This document shows, in pieces, positions 6,519 through 15,900 of a stretch of DNA of 23,377 nucleotides (within the stretch, counting starts at the first letter, position 1; each line of letters opens with the position of its first letter). The translations under genes and the position numbers were made by a program. Origin of the DNA: a virus; IMG/VR virus record IMGVR_UViG_3300043773_000549, positions 1-23,377 of that record. One strand, given 5' to 3'. Under the pieces are notes generated by a model. It was not told where the DNA came from. It was given only the letters and a program-made list of their open reading frames with translations, and did not search any database.

Positions 6519-7904
6519 TTAACTGGTAGGTTTACTACCGACCACAATAACGCTTGCATCTTGTGATATGAAATATCGGGTTGCACGATTTCCTGAACTA
6601 TAATTCCCAGACAATCCATAAGCAACTTCTACATAACTGGTGGTTTTATCGATCAGTTGCAAATGACCACTTCCAAGATAATAATATGTAGACTCAGCAG
6701 AATTTGGTTTTCTAGCGGAACCTATGACTGAAAAGTTCGCATCTGTCATTGGAGTCCCGAAATTAAGTCTGTAAACATAAACCGTAACAGGGTAAGCGCG
6801 TTTCCTTATACCAGGTTGAATGTAAGAAGATATAGTTATACTTGAAATGTTATTGCTCGAGGAAATGGTGGGACTAAATCCAGTAAACCCTCCACTAAAG
6901 TTTGCATAAGCTGAAACAAGTTCTGCAACTATTGCATCATCTCCAACTATTCCTGTATAACCAAGATCGCCTTTTTCGCCCTTTTCTGAAGCAGCAGCAT
7001 TCGTTCCAGCATCACCTAAAATGCCCTTATCGCCCTTCGCTCCTTTTTCACCTTTTGTTGCACCTATTGATTCGCCTTTCTGACCTTTCTCCCCATCATC
7101 GCCAAATTGTCCATAACCAAACTCACCTTTGTCACCTTTATCGCCCTTTGTTCCACCGATAACTTCACCAGTTTGACCGATGAATCCTTGAAATCCCTGA
7201 GCTCCTTGTGTGCCTTGTCGACCCGAAACGCCTTGTGAACCTTGCGCGCCCTGCACACCTTGAACGCCAGGTTGTCCTTTTTGCCCCTTTTGCCCTTTAA
7301 TGCCTTTGTTGCCATCATCAGGTAAAGATATTTCAACTTCAACATCAGTAACTTTTGTATTCGCAGTATTTGACGTCACTACAGCGGAAGCAATGCTATT
7401 TGCTAAAAAATTCAATCCACGATCAATGCCTTGAAATACACCTTCAACATAAATTGGAGTTTTGGAAGGATATGGATCGCCTTGAATCCAACATTCTCCA
7501 GAATTGTCACCACCAACAGTCAAATCAGTTACGATAGTGTTTTGGCCAATAATCAATGTATTTGAAATTAAATATTTTGCAGATAAAGTATTTGCAATTT
7601 CTAAAATAACTTTTGTATTTGAAAAACGCGCATCATCACCATGATAAAATGCTTGATCGTGGACAATTTTAGTTTTTGTGGTAAAGTTGTTTTGAACGTT
7701 TGCATTTGCTGCAACATTCAATGTAATGCCTGTTTGTTTGTCCACAAACAACGCACCATTATTAATGATAAAATTCTCACCTTTATCTTTTACATAATCT
7801 CCATTACGAAGATCATTAATAGAATTAGCAAGATCATTTGTCGCACCACGCCAATCGCTGAACGTGTTGCTTAATGTTATGTGTGATATATTTGCATTAG
7901 CCAT
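6519..7904 (-). CDS. Collagen-containing fibril protein, downstream paralogue (461 aa)
   Basis: Residues 1 to about 199 are a folded N-terminal region starting MANANISHITLSNTFSDW, with NDLRNGDYVKD, SNTLIIGQNTI and CWIQGDPYPS. From about 200 to 320 is a collagen-like tract rich in charged triplets (GQKGQKGQ, TKGDKGDKGE), with several non-Gly-X-Y breaks (GEVIGGTKG, GTNAAASEKG). Residues 325-461 form a C-terminal domain (FGTPMTDANFSVIGSARKPN) related to one found at the ends of many marine phage fibre-like proteins. It is a clear paralogue of the gene just upstream, ten bases away. The ribosome-binding site is weak (AAGAT), so coupling to the upstream gene is plausible. A trimeric accessory fibre or whisker is inferred. 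After its stop comes the 54-base gap with a promoter candidate. Confidence 0.88.
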   Translation of the reverse strand: MANANISHITLSNTFSDWRGATNDLANSINDLRNGDYVKDKGENFIINNGALFVDKQTGITLNVAANANVQNNFTTKTKIVHDQAFYHGDDARFSNTKVILEIANTLSAKYLISNTLIIGQNTIVTDLTVGGDNSGECWIQGDPYPSKTPIYVEGVFQGIDRGLNFLANSIASAVVTSNTANTKVTDVEVEISLPDDGNKGIKGQKGQKGQPGVQGVQGAQGSQGVSGRQGTQGAQGFQGFIGQTGEVIGGTKGDKGDKGEFGYGQFGDDGEKGQKGESIGATKGEKGAKGDKGILGDAGTNAAASEKGEKGDLGYTGIVGDDAIVAELVSAYANFSGGFTGFSPTISSSNNISSITISSYIQPGIRKRAYPVTVYVYRLNFGTPMTDANFSVIGSARKPNSAESTYYYLGSGHLQLIDKTTSYVEVAYGLSGNYSSGNRATRYFISQDASVIVVGSKPTS

Positions 7905-7914
7905 TTATAAAATC

Positions 7915-9327
7915 TTATTCTCTCACAACGATAACGTCAGCTTGTGATGGTATGTAGTAAGTGGTTTCGAGGTCAGCTGCACCAGTGATCGCAAAAGCAA
8001 CGACAACATAATTTGCATTTCGACTTAAAAGTTGCATATGACCAGATGCACTATAATAGTAATTCTTAGGCTCAGTTCCATAAACATATAACATTTCAGT
8101 ATTGTTTGGTTTTCTTGCAGTACCAGCAACGGCATAGTTTTGATCAGTCATTGGAGTTGTGAAATTAATTCGAATTTGAATCAGTGGGGTGGCGAGACCC
8201 CAGAATCCACCATCATAATTTCTATCTGACGTAACAGTAATGCTTGAAACATTGTTTGAACCATTAATTGTTATTGGGCTTGCTGGTACAATATCTCCTG
8301 GTAACATTGCTGAACCTGTAAATGAGACGTAGGCTTTTACAAGTTGAGTTGTACCAGAAGGTGTTCCCTTGTCGCCCTTTGAACCTTGAGCGCCTTGATC
8401 GCCCTTTGCGCCTTTGTCTTCTGATGTGCCAGCAGTACCTTGATTACCTTTGTCGCCTTTATCGCCTTTGTCGCCAATATCACCACTGCCACCAACTTCA
8501 CCTTTTTGACCTTTTGTTCCTTGGAATCCTTTGTCACCTGCGCCTTGTTCACCCTTATCGCCTTTTAGTCCAACACCACCAGTTCCAGGTTCACCCTTAC
8601 CGCCCTGAACGCCCTGATGACCTTGCACACCTTGGACTCCTTGAGCGCCCTGAAATCCTTGAAATCCTTGCGCGCCTTGTGCGCCCTGAGCGCCTGTGTC
8701 TCCAGGTGCACCCTTATCGCCTTTAACGCCAGGATTACCAGCAGTGCTTGGTGCATCAAAAACAATGTCAATAATTTTTGTATTTGAAACGTTAGCGACA
8801 GCAGTAATTGCTCCGATGCCAGTACCACGGAAATTTAAACCTCTGCGTGTGGCAACAAAAGTTCCATCTTGATAAACTGGAGTTCTTGAGGGTTCAGGAT
8901 CTCCTTGAATCCAACAGTTACCATTTGCATAACTTGAACCAACTGTTAAATCTGTTGTGATTGTATTTTGACCAGTTATAATCGTATTTGAAATTAAATT
9001 TTTAGTAAAGATAGAATTGGCGACTTGCACATATGAACAGGCATTAGTGAATTGAGCATTAGCGCCATTTACAGTAATGTCATCTGTTGCTACAAATGTC
9101 TTAACAGTTAACTGATTTGCAACAGAAGCGTCTGAGGCAACAACGAGTGTTGTGCCCGTTGGCTTGGCTATGATCACATTACCAGAAGCAATAATTAAGT
9201 TGCCTTCATCTTTTACATAATTACCATTACGCAAATCGTTTGTGGAATTGGCAAGAACGTTGGTAATAACGCGCCACTCATTAAACGTATTGTTTAATTG
9301 TAATTGTGCTATATTTGCATTAGCCAT
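7915..9327 (-). CDS. Collagen-containing fibril protein, upstream paralogue (470 aa)
   Basis: The N-terminal region (about 1-197) starts MANANIAQLQLNNTFNEW and shares NDLRNG, SNTIITGQNTI, CWIQGDP and RGLNF with the downstream paralogue. Residues 198-322 are collagen-like: a GFQGFQG/GVQGVQG core flanked by KGDKG and KGTKGQKG units, with fewer breaks than the sister protein. The C-terminal domain (327-470) carries KAYVSFTG, TTPMTDQNYAVAGTARKPN and SGHMQL, matching the same positions in the sister. Tandem duplication followed by divergence is inferred. The start ATG overlaps the stop of the upstream 74-aa gene by eight bases. It is likely a trimeric virion fibril; attachment site and receptor are unknown. 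Confidence 0.88.
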   Translation of the reverse strand: MANANIAQLQLNNTFNEWRVITNVLANSTNDLRNGNYVKDEGNLIIASGNVIIAKPTGTTLVVASDASVANQLTVKTFVATDDITVNGANAQFTNACSYVQVANSIFTKNLISNTIITGQNTITTDLTVGSSYANGNCWIQGDPEPSRTPVYQDGTFVATRRGLNFRGTGIGAITAVANVSNTKIIDIVFDAPSTAGNPGVKGDKGAPGDTGAQGAQGAQGFQGFQGAQGVQGVQGHQGVQGGKGEPGTGGVGLKGDKGEQGAGDKGFQGTKGQKGEVGGSGDIGDKGDKGDKGNQGTAGTSEDKGAKGDQGAQGSKGDKGTPSGTTQLVKAYVSFTGSAMLPGDIVPASPITINGSNNVSSITVTSDRNYDGGFWGLATPLIQIRINFTTPMTDQNYAVAGTARKPNNTEMLYVYGTEPKNYYYSASGHMQLLSRNANYVVVAFAITGAADLETTYYIPSQADVIVVRE

Positions 9328-9544
9328 TCGAATTCTCTACCTTTTCTATAAGTTTTTTCATCATATCCTTCAAATCATTAATCTCATTTTTTAATTCTTT
9401 AATTTCTTTTTCTTTTTCTTTATTTTTCGCAAGTTCGCGTTTATATGCCTCATCTTTCGATACAGCCTTACGATCTGTATTTAATAATGCCATCGTATTG
9501 ATGTCGCGAATGAAAGGAGTATTTTTCACTTTGACGTATGTCAT
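9320..9544 (-). CDS. Small coiled-coil protein of the fibre cluster (74 aa)
   Basis: The start at ATG 9544 is preferred over an upstream alternative because it follows the previous stop by one base and gives a natural N-terminus (MTYVKVKNTPFIRD). Residues 1-30 contain RDINTMALLNTDR, a motif type I recognise from small proteins among T4-like marine phage structural genes. Residues 36-70 are Lys/Glu-rich with Leu/Ile/Met at heptad spacing (IKELKNEINDLKDMMKKL), a strong coiled-coil signature. No transmembrane segment is present. The stop lies within the start of the next fibril gene (eight-base overlap). Its function is unknown; a trimerising adaptor or chaperone for the fibril proteins is a guess from position and coiled coil. 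Confidence 0.8.
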   Translation of the reverse strand: MTYVKVKNTPFIRDINTMALLNTDRKAVSKDEAYKRELAKNKEKEKEIKELKNEINDLKDMMKKLIEKVENSNG

Positions 9545-9545
9545 A

Positions 9546-12254
9546 TTAACCCTTTGGTGTTGCGATCGTACGCATATCAAGAATACTTGGATATACAGTT
9601 GGATCGGATGAAGTTAAAGCAATTTTAACTGCGAATGTTTTAAACTTACCGCCAATTGGATATGTGACATTATTTTCAACATATTTCAATTCTCCACTTT
9701 CCAACGTTGGACGGAACTCAATTTGTACAGGTGTTTCCTGATCTTTACTTGTGAAGTCCGTAAACTTCTTCATTATTCTCCATGATTTATTTGTAAATGG
9801 ATCAGGATCTGATCCCGAAAGAACCTTGTAATAAACATGAATATCCGTGCCAGGTGGCTTAATTGCACGCAAGTAAACGCGCATGTCACCAGCATCAAAT
9901 CCATCAGCAAGAACAATCTGTTTCGAGATATATTTACTAAAGATATTTCCACCGTTTCTTCCAGTCTCACCAGAAATTGTTGCAGTTGCTGTAGTATTGC
10001 CAGCAGAAACTGCTGGTGCTGCAATTGTAATTGTTGGTGTAGTGATATAACCAAATCCTGGATTATCAATTATAATATGATCAATGGTATTTGCTAATGG
10101 TGATCCAGCCGTATTATTTCTTACAGCATAACCATTAGCACCCGAACCATTACCATCTGGATCAACAATGGTTATTGCAGCGTTCGTAGTATAACCAGTA
10201 CCAGAATTAGTAATTGAGATTTTACCATTTGAAATTCCAGCATTATTAATAACATTACGCATTGCAATAATACCAAGACGTTCGCGATTGATAATTGGCG
10301 AAACATCTGCGTCACTGGTTATCATTTCCAATTGAACATTAATGCTTTGTTTAGAACCTGCACTCAAAATACGACGTCTTGAAGAAGTTTTAATTGACGT
10401 GCTCAAATCTCCACCAAAACTATAAACTCTATTTGGTGAAATTGTGATGAAGTCAGCATCCATTGCCCCAGTGTTTGCAGATTTAGTTTTAATCTTATAG
10501 TCAATATCTGTAGTTGAGAATGAAGTGCCTGTTGCATGCAAATACATACGATCCATTAACACTAATTTGGTTACTGGAGTGTGTTGGAAACCAACTCTAG
10601 CAATCGTGTCTTTAGTGAATGAACATTTATTAATCACAAACATTAAGTCTTGATTTTGATATGGCGTCCATGTAGAAGCATTTTGAGAACGGAAGAATGA
10701 ACCGACATATGGTTGTTCAGAAACACGTCTTGGTGGATTTGAACCAAGAACGTCCTGACCCAACTCAGAAATAAACACTTCATAATCTGGAGATTCAGAT
10801 TGAACCACCAAAGCATACTCAGTATCTGGTGCCAGATATACTGGATCTGGAAATCTGAATTTAGTCAATGTTGATGGATCATTTGCGTCTGGAATGTCAG
10901 AAGTTACAACATCTTTCCATTCAACAGTTGCGACAGAAATAATTGTTTCTGTTGGGAATCCATTCAATGTCGTTACAATGCGACAATTAACTGGGAATTG
11001 AACACCGTCAATACCATCAACATCAGTGCCTGATTTTGGTTTTGCTTTGAAAAACAAATCTACGCTGCTGATAAAGATACCATAATTTTGTTTTGGACTT
11101 TTTGGTACTGGTGTGAAGAATGTTTGAGCCACTGGATCGCGACGACGTCGGCGTGTTGTTGGTGGCTGCTCTCTTGGTGGAGTAACAATCTGAGTTGGTG
11201 GCGTTGAAACTGGTGGTGTAACTACAGTATTAACTATACCAAGTGCAGTATATTTTGCTGATGCATATAAACCAATATCACTATCTTTAGCTGAAGTGCG
11301 ATCTGTTATTACGAAAAGTTTTTCGCCAATAGTAAATTTGAAGTTTGGTGTTTCTGGAATATGGAAAATGCCAGGAACTGTTCCAAAATCATCAATGTAA
11401 GATTTGCCAATTGAATATTTGGTATTTGTTGAAAATTCAATTGATGGTGCAACGTTAAGTACAAGTTCAGCTCCATTAATAACATTATCAATTGTACGAG
11501 CCTGACCCAATCCAGTACCAGAAGCAACGTAAACCACATTTCCAACAATGGAACTTGAAACGTTCGTTGAGGTGAATAGCGTTCTGCTATTTCCACTATT
11601 TGCGCGGAAAACAATGCCTGAGTTATGTTCTGAACTTACAATCGTAAGTGTATTACCTGTGTCGACAGAACGAACAACTTGTGATGCTGCAAAACGATTA
11701 TTTGCAACAACGCTGGCTAAATTTGCTGTGAATGCGTCACCTAATTTATAAACTATACTTGTTGCATTACCAACAGCAACATTACCAGAAATAGGAGACA
11801 TTACAAGAACAGCATTCGCATGATCCCAATGTTCAACTCTAGCAATAAATCTGCTGTCAGCATATGACCCTGGATTTGTCGCATTAGTTTGATACACAAT
11901 ATCATTTGCAGCAAAATTAGTTGCCGAAAAAGATCCAACAACAAGCGACATATTTGCAGTAATGAAATTCTCATTCAAATAAAGAATGTTATTTGCTGTA
12001 GATACAACTTTAGCATATGCTTTTGTTGTGTTATTGATTACGCCGCCATTTTGACCAAAATTGGAACTTGCGACGTTTTGCGAAACTACTAGTTTAGAAG
12101 GTTTTTGAACAAAGTTATTTACAGCAACATCATCAAAGAAAAAATTAACTTCTTTGTCTGGGCGTAAATTTGTTCCCACAAATAATACTTCTCTCCCACG
12201 AATATGTGGAACGACTTGAGTATTAACTACTGCTCTTTGCGTTGTATCTGTCAT
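9546..12254 (-). CDS. T4-like marine phage virion structural protein (902 aa), baseplate or tail
   Basis: The N-terminus (RAVVNTQVVPHIRGREV, then LRPDKEVNFFFDD) matches a layout conserved in large structural proteins of T4-like marine phages. A Pro/Thr-rich linker (about 343-367) ends in five arginines (368-372). A conserved block follows: DPVAQTFFTP, GIFISSVDLFF, YLAPDTEYALVVQSES and RSQNASTWTP. Near 681 and 729 are two GxGY beta repeats (NSGTGYTT, NPGFGYITT). The C-terminal 160 residues hold KQIVLADGFDAGDMRVYL and end at SILDMRTIATPKG. It has no enzymatic motif I can see. The start ATG is preceded by an AAGGT motif ten bases after the stop of the 237-aa gene. A structural place at the baseplate rim, linking to the fibre genes that follow, is inferred from order. 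Confidence 0.85.
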   Translation of the reverse strand: MTDTTQRAVVNTQVVPHIRGREVLFVGTNLRPDKEVNFFFDDVAVNNFVQKPSKLVVSQNVASSNFGQNGGVINNTTKAYAKVVSTANNILYLNENFITANMSLVVGSFSATNFAANDIVYQTNATNPGSYADSRFIARVEHWDHANAVLVMSPISGNVAVGNATSIVYKLGDAFTANLASVVANNRFAASQVVRSVDTGNTLTIVSSEHNSGIVFRANSGNSRTLFTSTNVSSSIVGNVVYVASGTGLGQARTIDNVINGAELVLNVAPSIEFSTNTKYSIGKSYIDDFGTVPGIFHIPETPNFKFTIGEKLFVITDRTSAKDSDIGLYASAKYTALGIVNTVVTPPVSTPPTQIVTPPREQPPTTRRRRRDPVAQTFFTPVPKSPKQNYGIFISSVDLFFKAKPKSGTDVDGIDGVQFPVNCRIVTTLNGFPTETIISVATVEWKDVVTSDIPDANDPSTLTKFRFPDPVYLAPDTEYALVVQSESPDYEVFISELGQDVLGSNPPRRVSEQPYVGSFFRSQNASTWTPYQNQDLMFVINKCSFTKDTIARVGFQHTPVTKLVLMDRMYLHATGTSFSTTDIDYKIKTKSANTGAMDADFITISPNRVYSFGGDLSTSIKTSSRRRILSAGSKQSINVQLEMITSDADVSPIINRERLGIIAMRNVINNAGISNGKISITNSGTGYTTNAAITIVDPDGNGSGANGYAVRNNTAGSPLANTIDHIIIDNPGFGYITTPTITIAAPAVSAGNTTATATISGETGRNGGNIFSKYISKQIVLADGFDAGDMRVYLRAIKPPGTDIHVYYKVLSGSDPDPFTNKSWRIMKKFTDFTSKDQETPVQIEFRPTLESGELKYVENNVTYPIGGKFKTFAVKIALTSSDPTVYPSILDMRTIATPKG

Positions 12255-12264
12255 TTTTTATACC

Positions 12265-12978
12265 TTAATTACTATCATAACGATATCTTAAGAAATCCAC
12301 ATCAATTGATCTACCACTAGTGCCTCTTCTTGAAGAATCCACTGCAATTGAATTTTCCACGACTAATGGATCCATTCCAGCACCATTAGTTGGCTGTTGA
12401 TCTGTTGATCTTCCGAAGAATTCCACTAGAGAAGAAATAGGGCGTTGACCATCTACCGTTCTCTGAGAATTTACTGTTGCAGCAGGTTCCGAATTCAATA
12501 CACCCCAAACAACTTCTGTTGAATTGTCCGCCAACGTTGGAACATTAACTCCAGAAGTGGCAGCAAACAAGCCACCAGTCAATTGTGTTGAGTTAAATGG
12601 CACAAGTGAAGAAAGTAGAAGGTCTGTTGATAAATTTACTGGGAAGATTGTTGAATTTAGAACTCCTGGTTGCGTTGCAGCATTTACAAGGTTATTTAAT
12701 CCACGAGAATCGCTTGTTTGATTTGTTGTGGTTGGTGTTAATTTCTCAGAAACAAACACGTCAGTTTCTGGATTAAGTTTTAAATAACCATCAAAACGAG
12801 CAAATTCATAAGGCTGAACCGTAATTGCTTTAGTCGCAGTTGTTTGCGAAATTGCAGGTTCTTCCGTAAAATTTAAAGTGATAGTTTTATCATTTATTTT
12901 ATAACCACTTGTACCAGAAATTGCTGATGAGTGTATTAACTCAAGTGGTGTTTTTTCAGTATATGGTCCTAATGCCAT
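12265..12978 (-). CDS. Virion structural protein of unknown role (237 aa)
   Basis: The protein starts MALGPYTEKTPLELIHSSA and contains ITVQPYEFARFDGYLKLNPE followed by TDVFVSEKLTP. That motif recalls a short segment (NPY...W.G...LSP..D.W) that I remember near the C-termini of DUF4815-type proteins, so this may be a detached C-terminal piece of the gene just upstream. This is inference. It ends in a basic/aromatic tail (DFLRYRYDSN). The sequence is rich in Ser, Thr and Asn and has no membrane segment. A good AGGGAG ribosome-binding site lies six bases before the ATG, and an 11-base gap separates it from the DUF4815-type gene. Confidence 0.75.
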   Translation of the reverse strand: MALGPYTEKTPLELIHSSAISGTSGYKINDKTITLNFTEEPAISQTTATKAITVQPYEFARFDGYLKLNPETDVFVSEKLTPTTTNQTSDSRGLNNLVNAATQPGVLNSTIFPVNLSTDLLLSSLVPFNSTQLTGGLFAATSGVNVPTLADNSTEVVWGVLNSEPAATVNSQRTVDGQRPISSLVEFFGRSTDQQPTNGAGMDPLVVENSIAVDSSRRGTSGRSIDVDFLRYRYDSN

Positions 12979-12984
12979 CTTAAA

Positions 12985-12990
12985 CTCCCT
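12985..12990 (-). promoter_or_regulatory. Ribosome-binding site AGGGAG for the 237-aa gene
   Basis: The coding strand reads AGGGAG six bases before ATG 12978 and overlaps the end of the upstream stop codon region. It fixes the start of the 237-aa gene. Confidence 0.7.
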
Positions 12991-15900
12991 TATTCTATTG
13001 ACGCTAAGAAGTCGTCATTAGTAATGTCTGCAGTCAAAAACCCTTCAAACGTATCTACAACAATACCATATTTTTCTTTTTCGCGTAAATTATCTTCATA
13101 CAATATTGCTGTATCTGATGCGAGAGCCTCTATTTGTGTCAATGACGTATAGATTTCTAATGCTTCGATTCTCTTTTCAAGAGTACCAATATCTCTCATC
13201 GTATATCGTTTATTTTCTACATACTGCAATTTAATTTCTGCAACATTTGCCGCATACGCAGGAGAATTGATGACATACAATGTCATTGCGTCATCTGAAT
13301 CGTTTGGTGGAATTGGATTTACGGCAGAAGTTCCTCTGCGAATCTTAAATTCCTTATCTTTTGTTAGAATCAATTTATCAATTCTTGGTAAATAGAATTG
13401 ATATGACAATTCCATCACTTCAGAAGGTTTCTGTACCCTATTTCCAAAGAAAGAAACGGATGGTTGTCCTACTGTTCTGGTAGGTCTAAAGTCAACGCAA
13501 TCGCGTAGATTGTAATATCCGCCATTTTGGCTATAATAAATTGGGATTGCACCTGATGCATACTCTGTTGCAGGATAAGAATCCACATTGAAGTAACCAG
13601 ATGCAGCACCAGCAGAGTGATCGTAATATTTTAAGAATACGACAATTTGTCCCTTTGGTGCATTGTAACCTGGACGGAGTGTAATACTTGCGTGGTCATA
13701 TAAGTTATCTCTTTGACCACCATCAAGGTAATAATGTTCAGTAATGTCGATTGCATTAACAGTATTTGGCGCATAATTAATATCACCAGAATCATAAACT
13801 TTGATAAGTTTAACGACGTCAGGAACATAAAGACTCATTGGAACGCCTGGTTCACTTTCAATTGGTCCTGCGCTTGTAAACCAAACATGTCCTCTGGTCG
13901 CATCAATTTTAACAGAAGCGCCAATTGGTGCGCCCACGGAAACGCCATTGCTTGGTGTGTCGGATGCAGTCAATACAGTGTTTGATGTGTTTCCAACAAC
14001 ATTTTTTCTTCGACGAGCAACAGATTCTGTTTGTGTGTCATCAACCTTAACTGTCATCAAAACGTCAGCAACAATTGCTGCGCCAGTGCCTGTGTAAATT
14101 GTTATTGATTTTTCATTAGTTTGGAAGATACCAGAAGTGCCAGTCGTTAAATCAATAATATCGCCGTTTGCATATAATGTTGAACCTGAGTTACTACGAA
14201 CAATAGCAATAACATCTGTATTTGCTTGAGTATCTGAAACAAAACTTCCAGTTCTACCAAAAGTAAAGGATTCACCAGTTGATAGATGTCCACCACCGTC
14301 GGAAAGAGTAATCTGACCGTTGCTTGTAAACGTTAAGTTAGTCAATACCTTTCTGTGGTAAAAATCAGCATTAGTGATCGATCCGTTAGCAACATAATTT
14401 TGACCCAAGCGGAAGATCATCGTATTCAAATTAGTGTCAGTAATGTAGGTATTGCTTGTAGAGTCTTTACTATCTGGATGAACATCCATAGTTGCATATA
14501 CACTACGAATAGTATTCCAATTACCATCAGTAGCAGAAGGTGCATAGGTCATAGAATTCAAATCTTTAATTGAGAAATCTAAACGACCTGTGCCACTTGC
14601 TGATGTAGTAAATGGTGATGCAACTGTTGCAGTTCTTGTGCTACCAACATAATTAACAATTTCTCTACTATCGCCAGTAGAATCTAATGTCACTATAACA
14701 TTAGTGTATGCGTTGTCTGTTGAAGAAAAATCTGAAGGTAGTATCAAAGTTGAAGATGTGCCACTTACAACAGTAAAAGAAAGTGGTTGAACATTGGCTT
14801 CGCAAATATATGCTTTATAAATCGTAGCAGATTCTCTATCAAAATTGCGAATCTTTGCCGTTCCGATTCTTGTGTTTGCATATGTTCCAAAAGAATATTT
14901 GTCTACATTCGCGCTATTGACGCAATGTAGATCAATTGTTGGTAGAGCAAAGTTGAAGAAACCTTGATTACTTGAATGTACATTTGCAACATACAAGTAA
15001 TTTCCATATTCAATGTTTAAATCAAAGTCTGTAGAAGTTTGTTTATCGCGAGCCTTTGAAGCAAGCAATTGAGTTGGTCCGACTGTCTCGAACTCAAATC
15101 CTTTAACGTATGCCTTACCAGGATCAAGATTGATAATATAAGTGTTTCCTGTTGCATCTTTAGTATTTGCGCTTAAAGTTGCACGGAAGTTTCTTACTGT
15201 GTAATCACCTGATTCATCAAAGGTACGACGAGCAAGAGTTTTTTCCAATTCAGAATAGATTGGGTATTTGACTTGCTTTGTGATAATACCATTTTCAACA
15301 CGGAGCAATTCAAAGAAGCGAGATTCATCTGTTGAATTAAGAGCTCTTGTTGTTAATTTGAGAGAAAATTTATAACGATTTGCTCCAGGTGCTTGGTAGT
15401 TGAATGAGCCAAGTGCAGGATCTAGTAATGTAGAATCTTGAGACGCATCAACGATGTCATCTTCAATTTGTAAACCAATTTTTGCAGAAGGTGTAATTCC
15501 ATATGGATCTAAAGTAATTGTTTGTGGCAATACTTTAACGAAGAAACCGCTTGCATAAAAAACGCCTTCTTCGATACTTACTGTTGTGCCAACTCCGACT
15601 GCGTCAGTCAATATTGTTTGAGCGTAATATGTGGTTGCGCCGACGGTTCGGAAAGTCTCATTGTTGACCAAAGAACCACGCAACATCTTTACCATTAAAG
15701 TTGGTGAAGTTCCTGTTGCTGTTGGCGCAAATGTAGCAATGACGCGACCACGCTTAACTTCGCTACCGCTATTATTGATAATTTGTTTATTTAAAAAGTT
15801 GTCGAGGTCTACGTCTTCATTATTATAAGTTGGTAAAATTTTAACATATGATACATTATTGTCAATGGTCAGCTGACCGCCAACTACAGGACTACCATCT

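Noticed and set aside
7915-9327. Possibility that the two fibril genes are one gene split by a frameshift
   Set aside because: Each has its own start, full N-terminal region, collagen tract and C-terminal domain; they are paralogues, not fragments.
9773-10069. 98-aa Gln/Leu-rich minus-strand open frame
   Set aside because: It lies out of frame within the 902-aa protein gene and has no supporting start signal or family resemblance.
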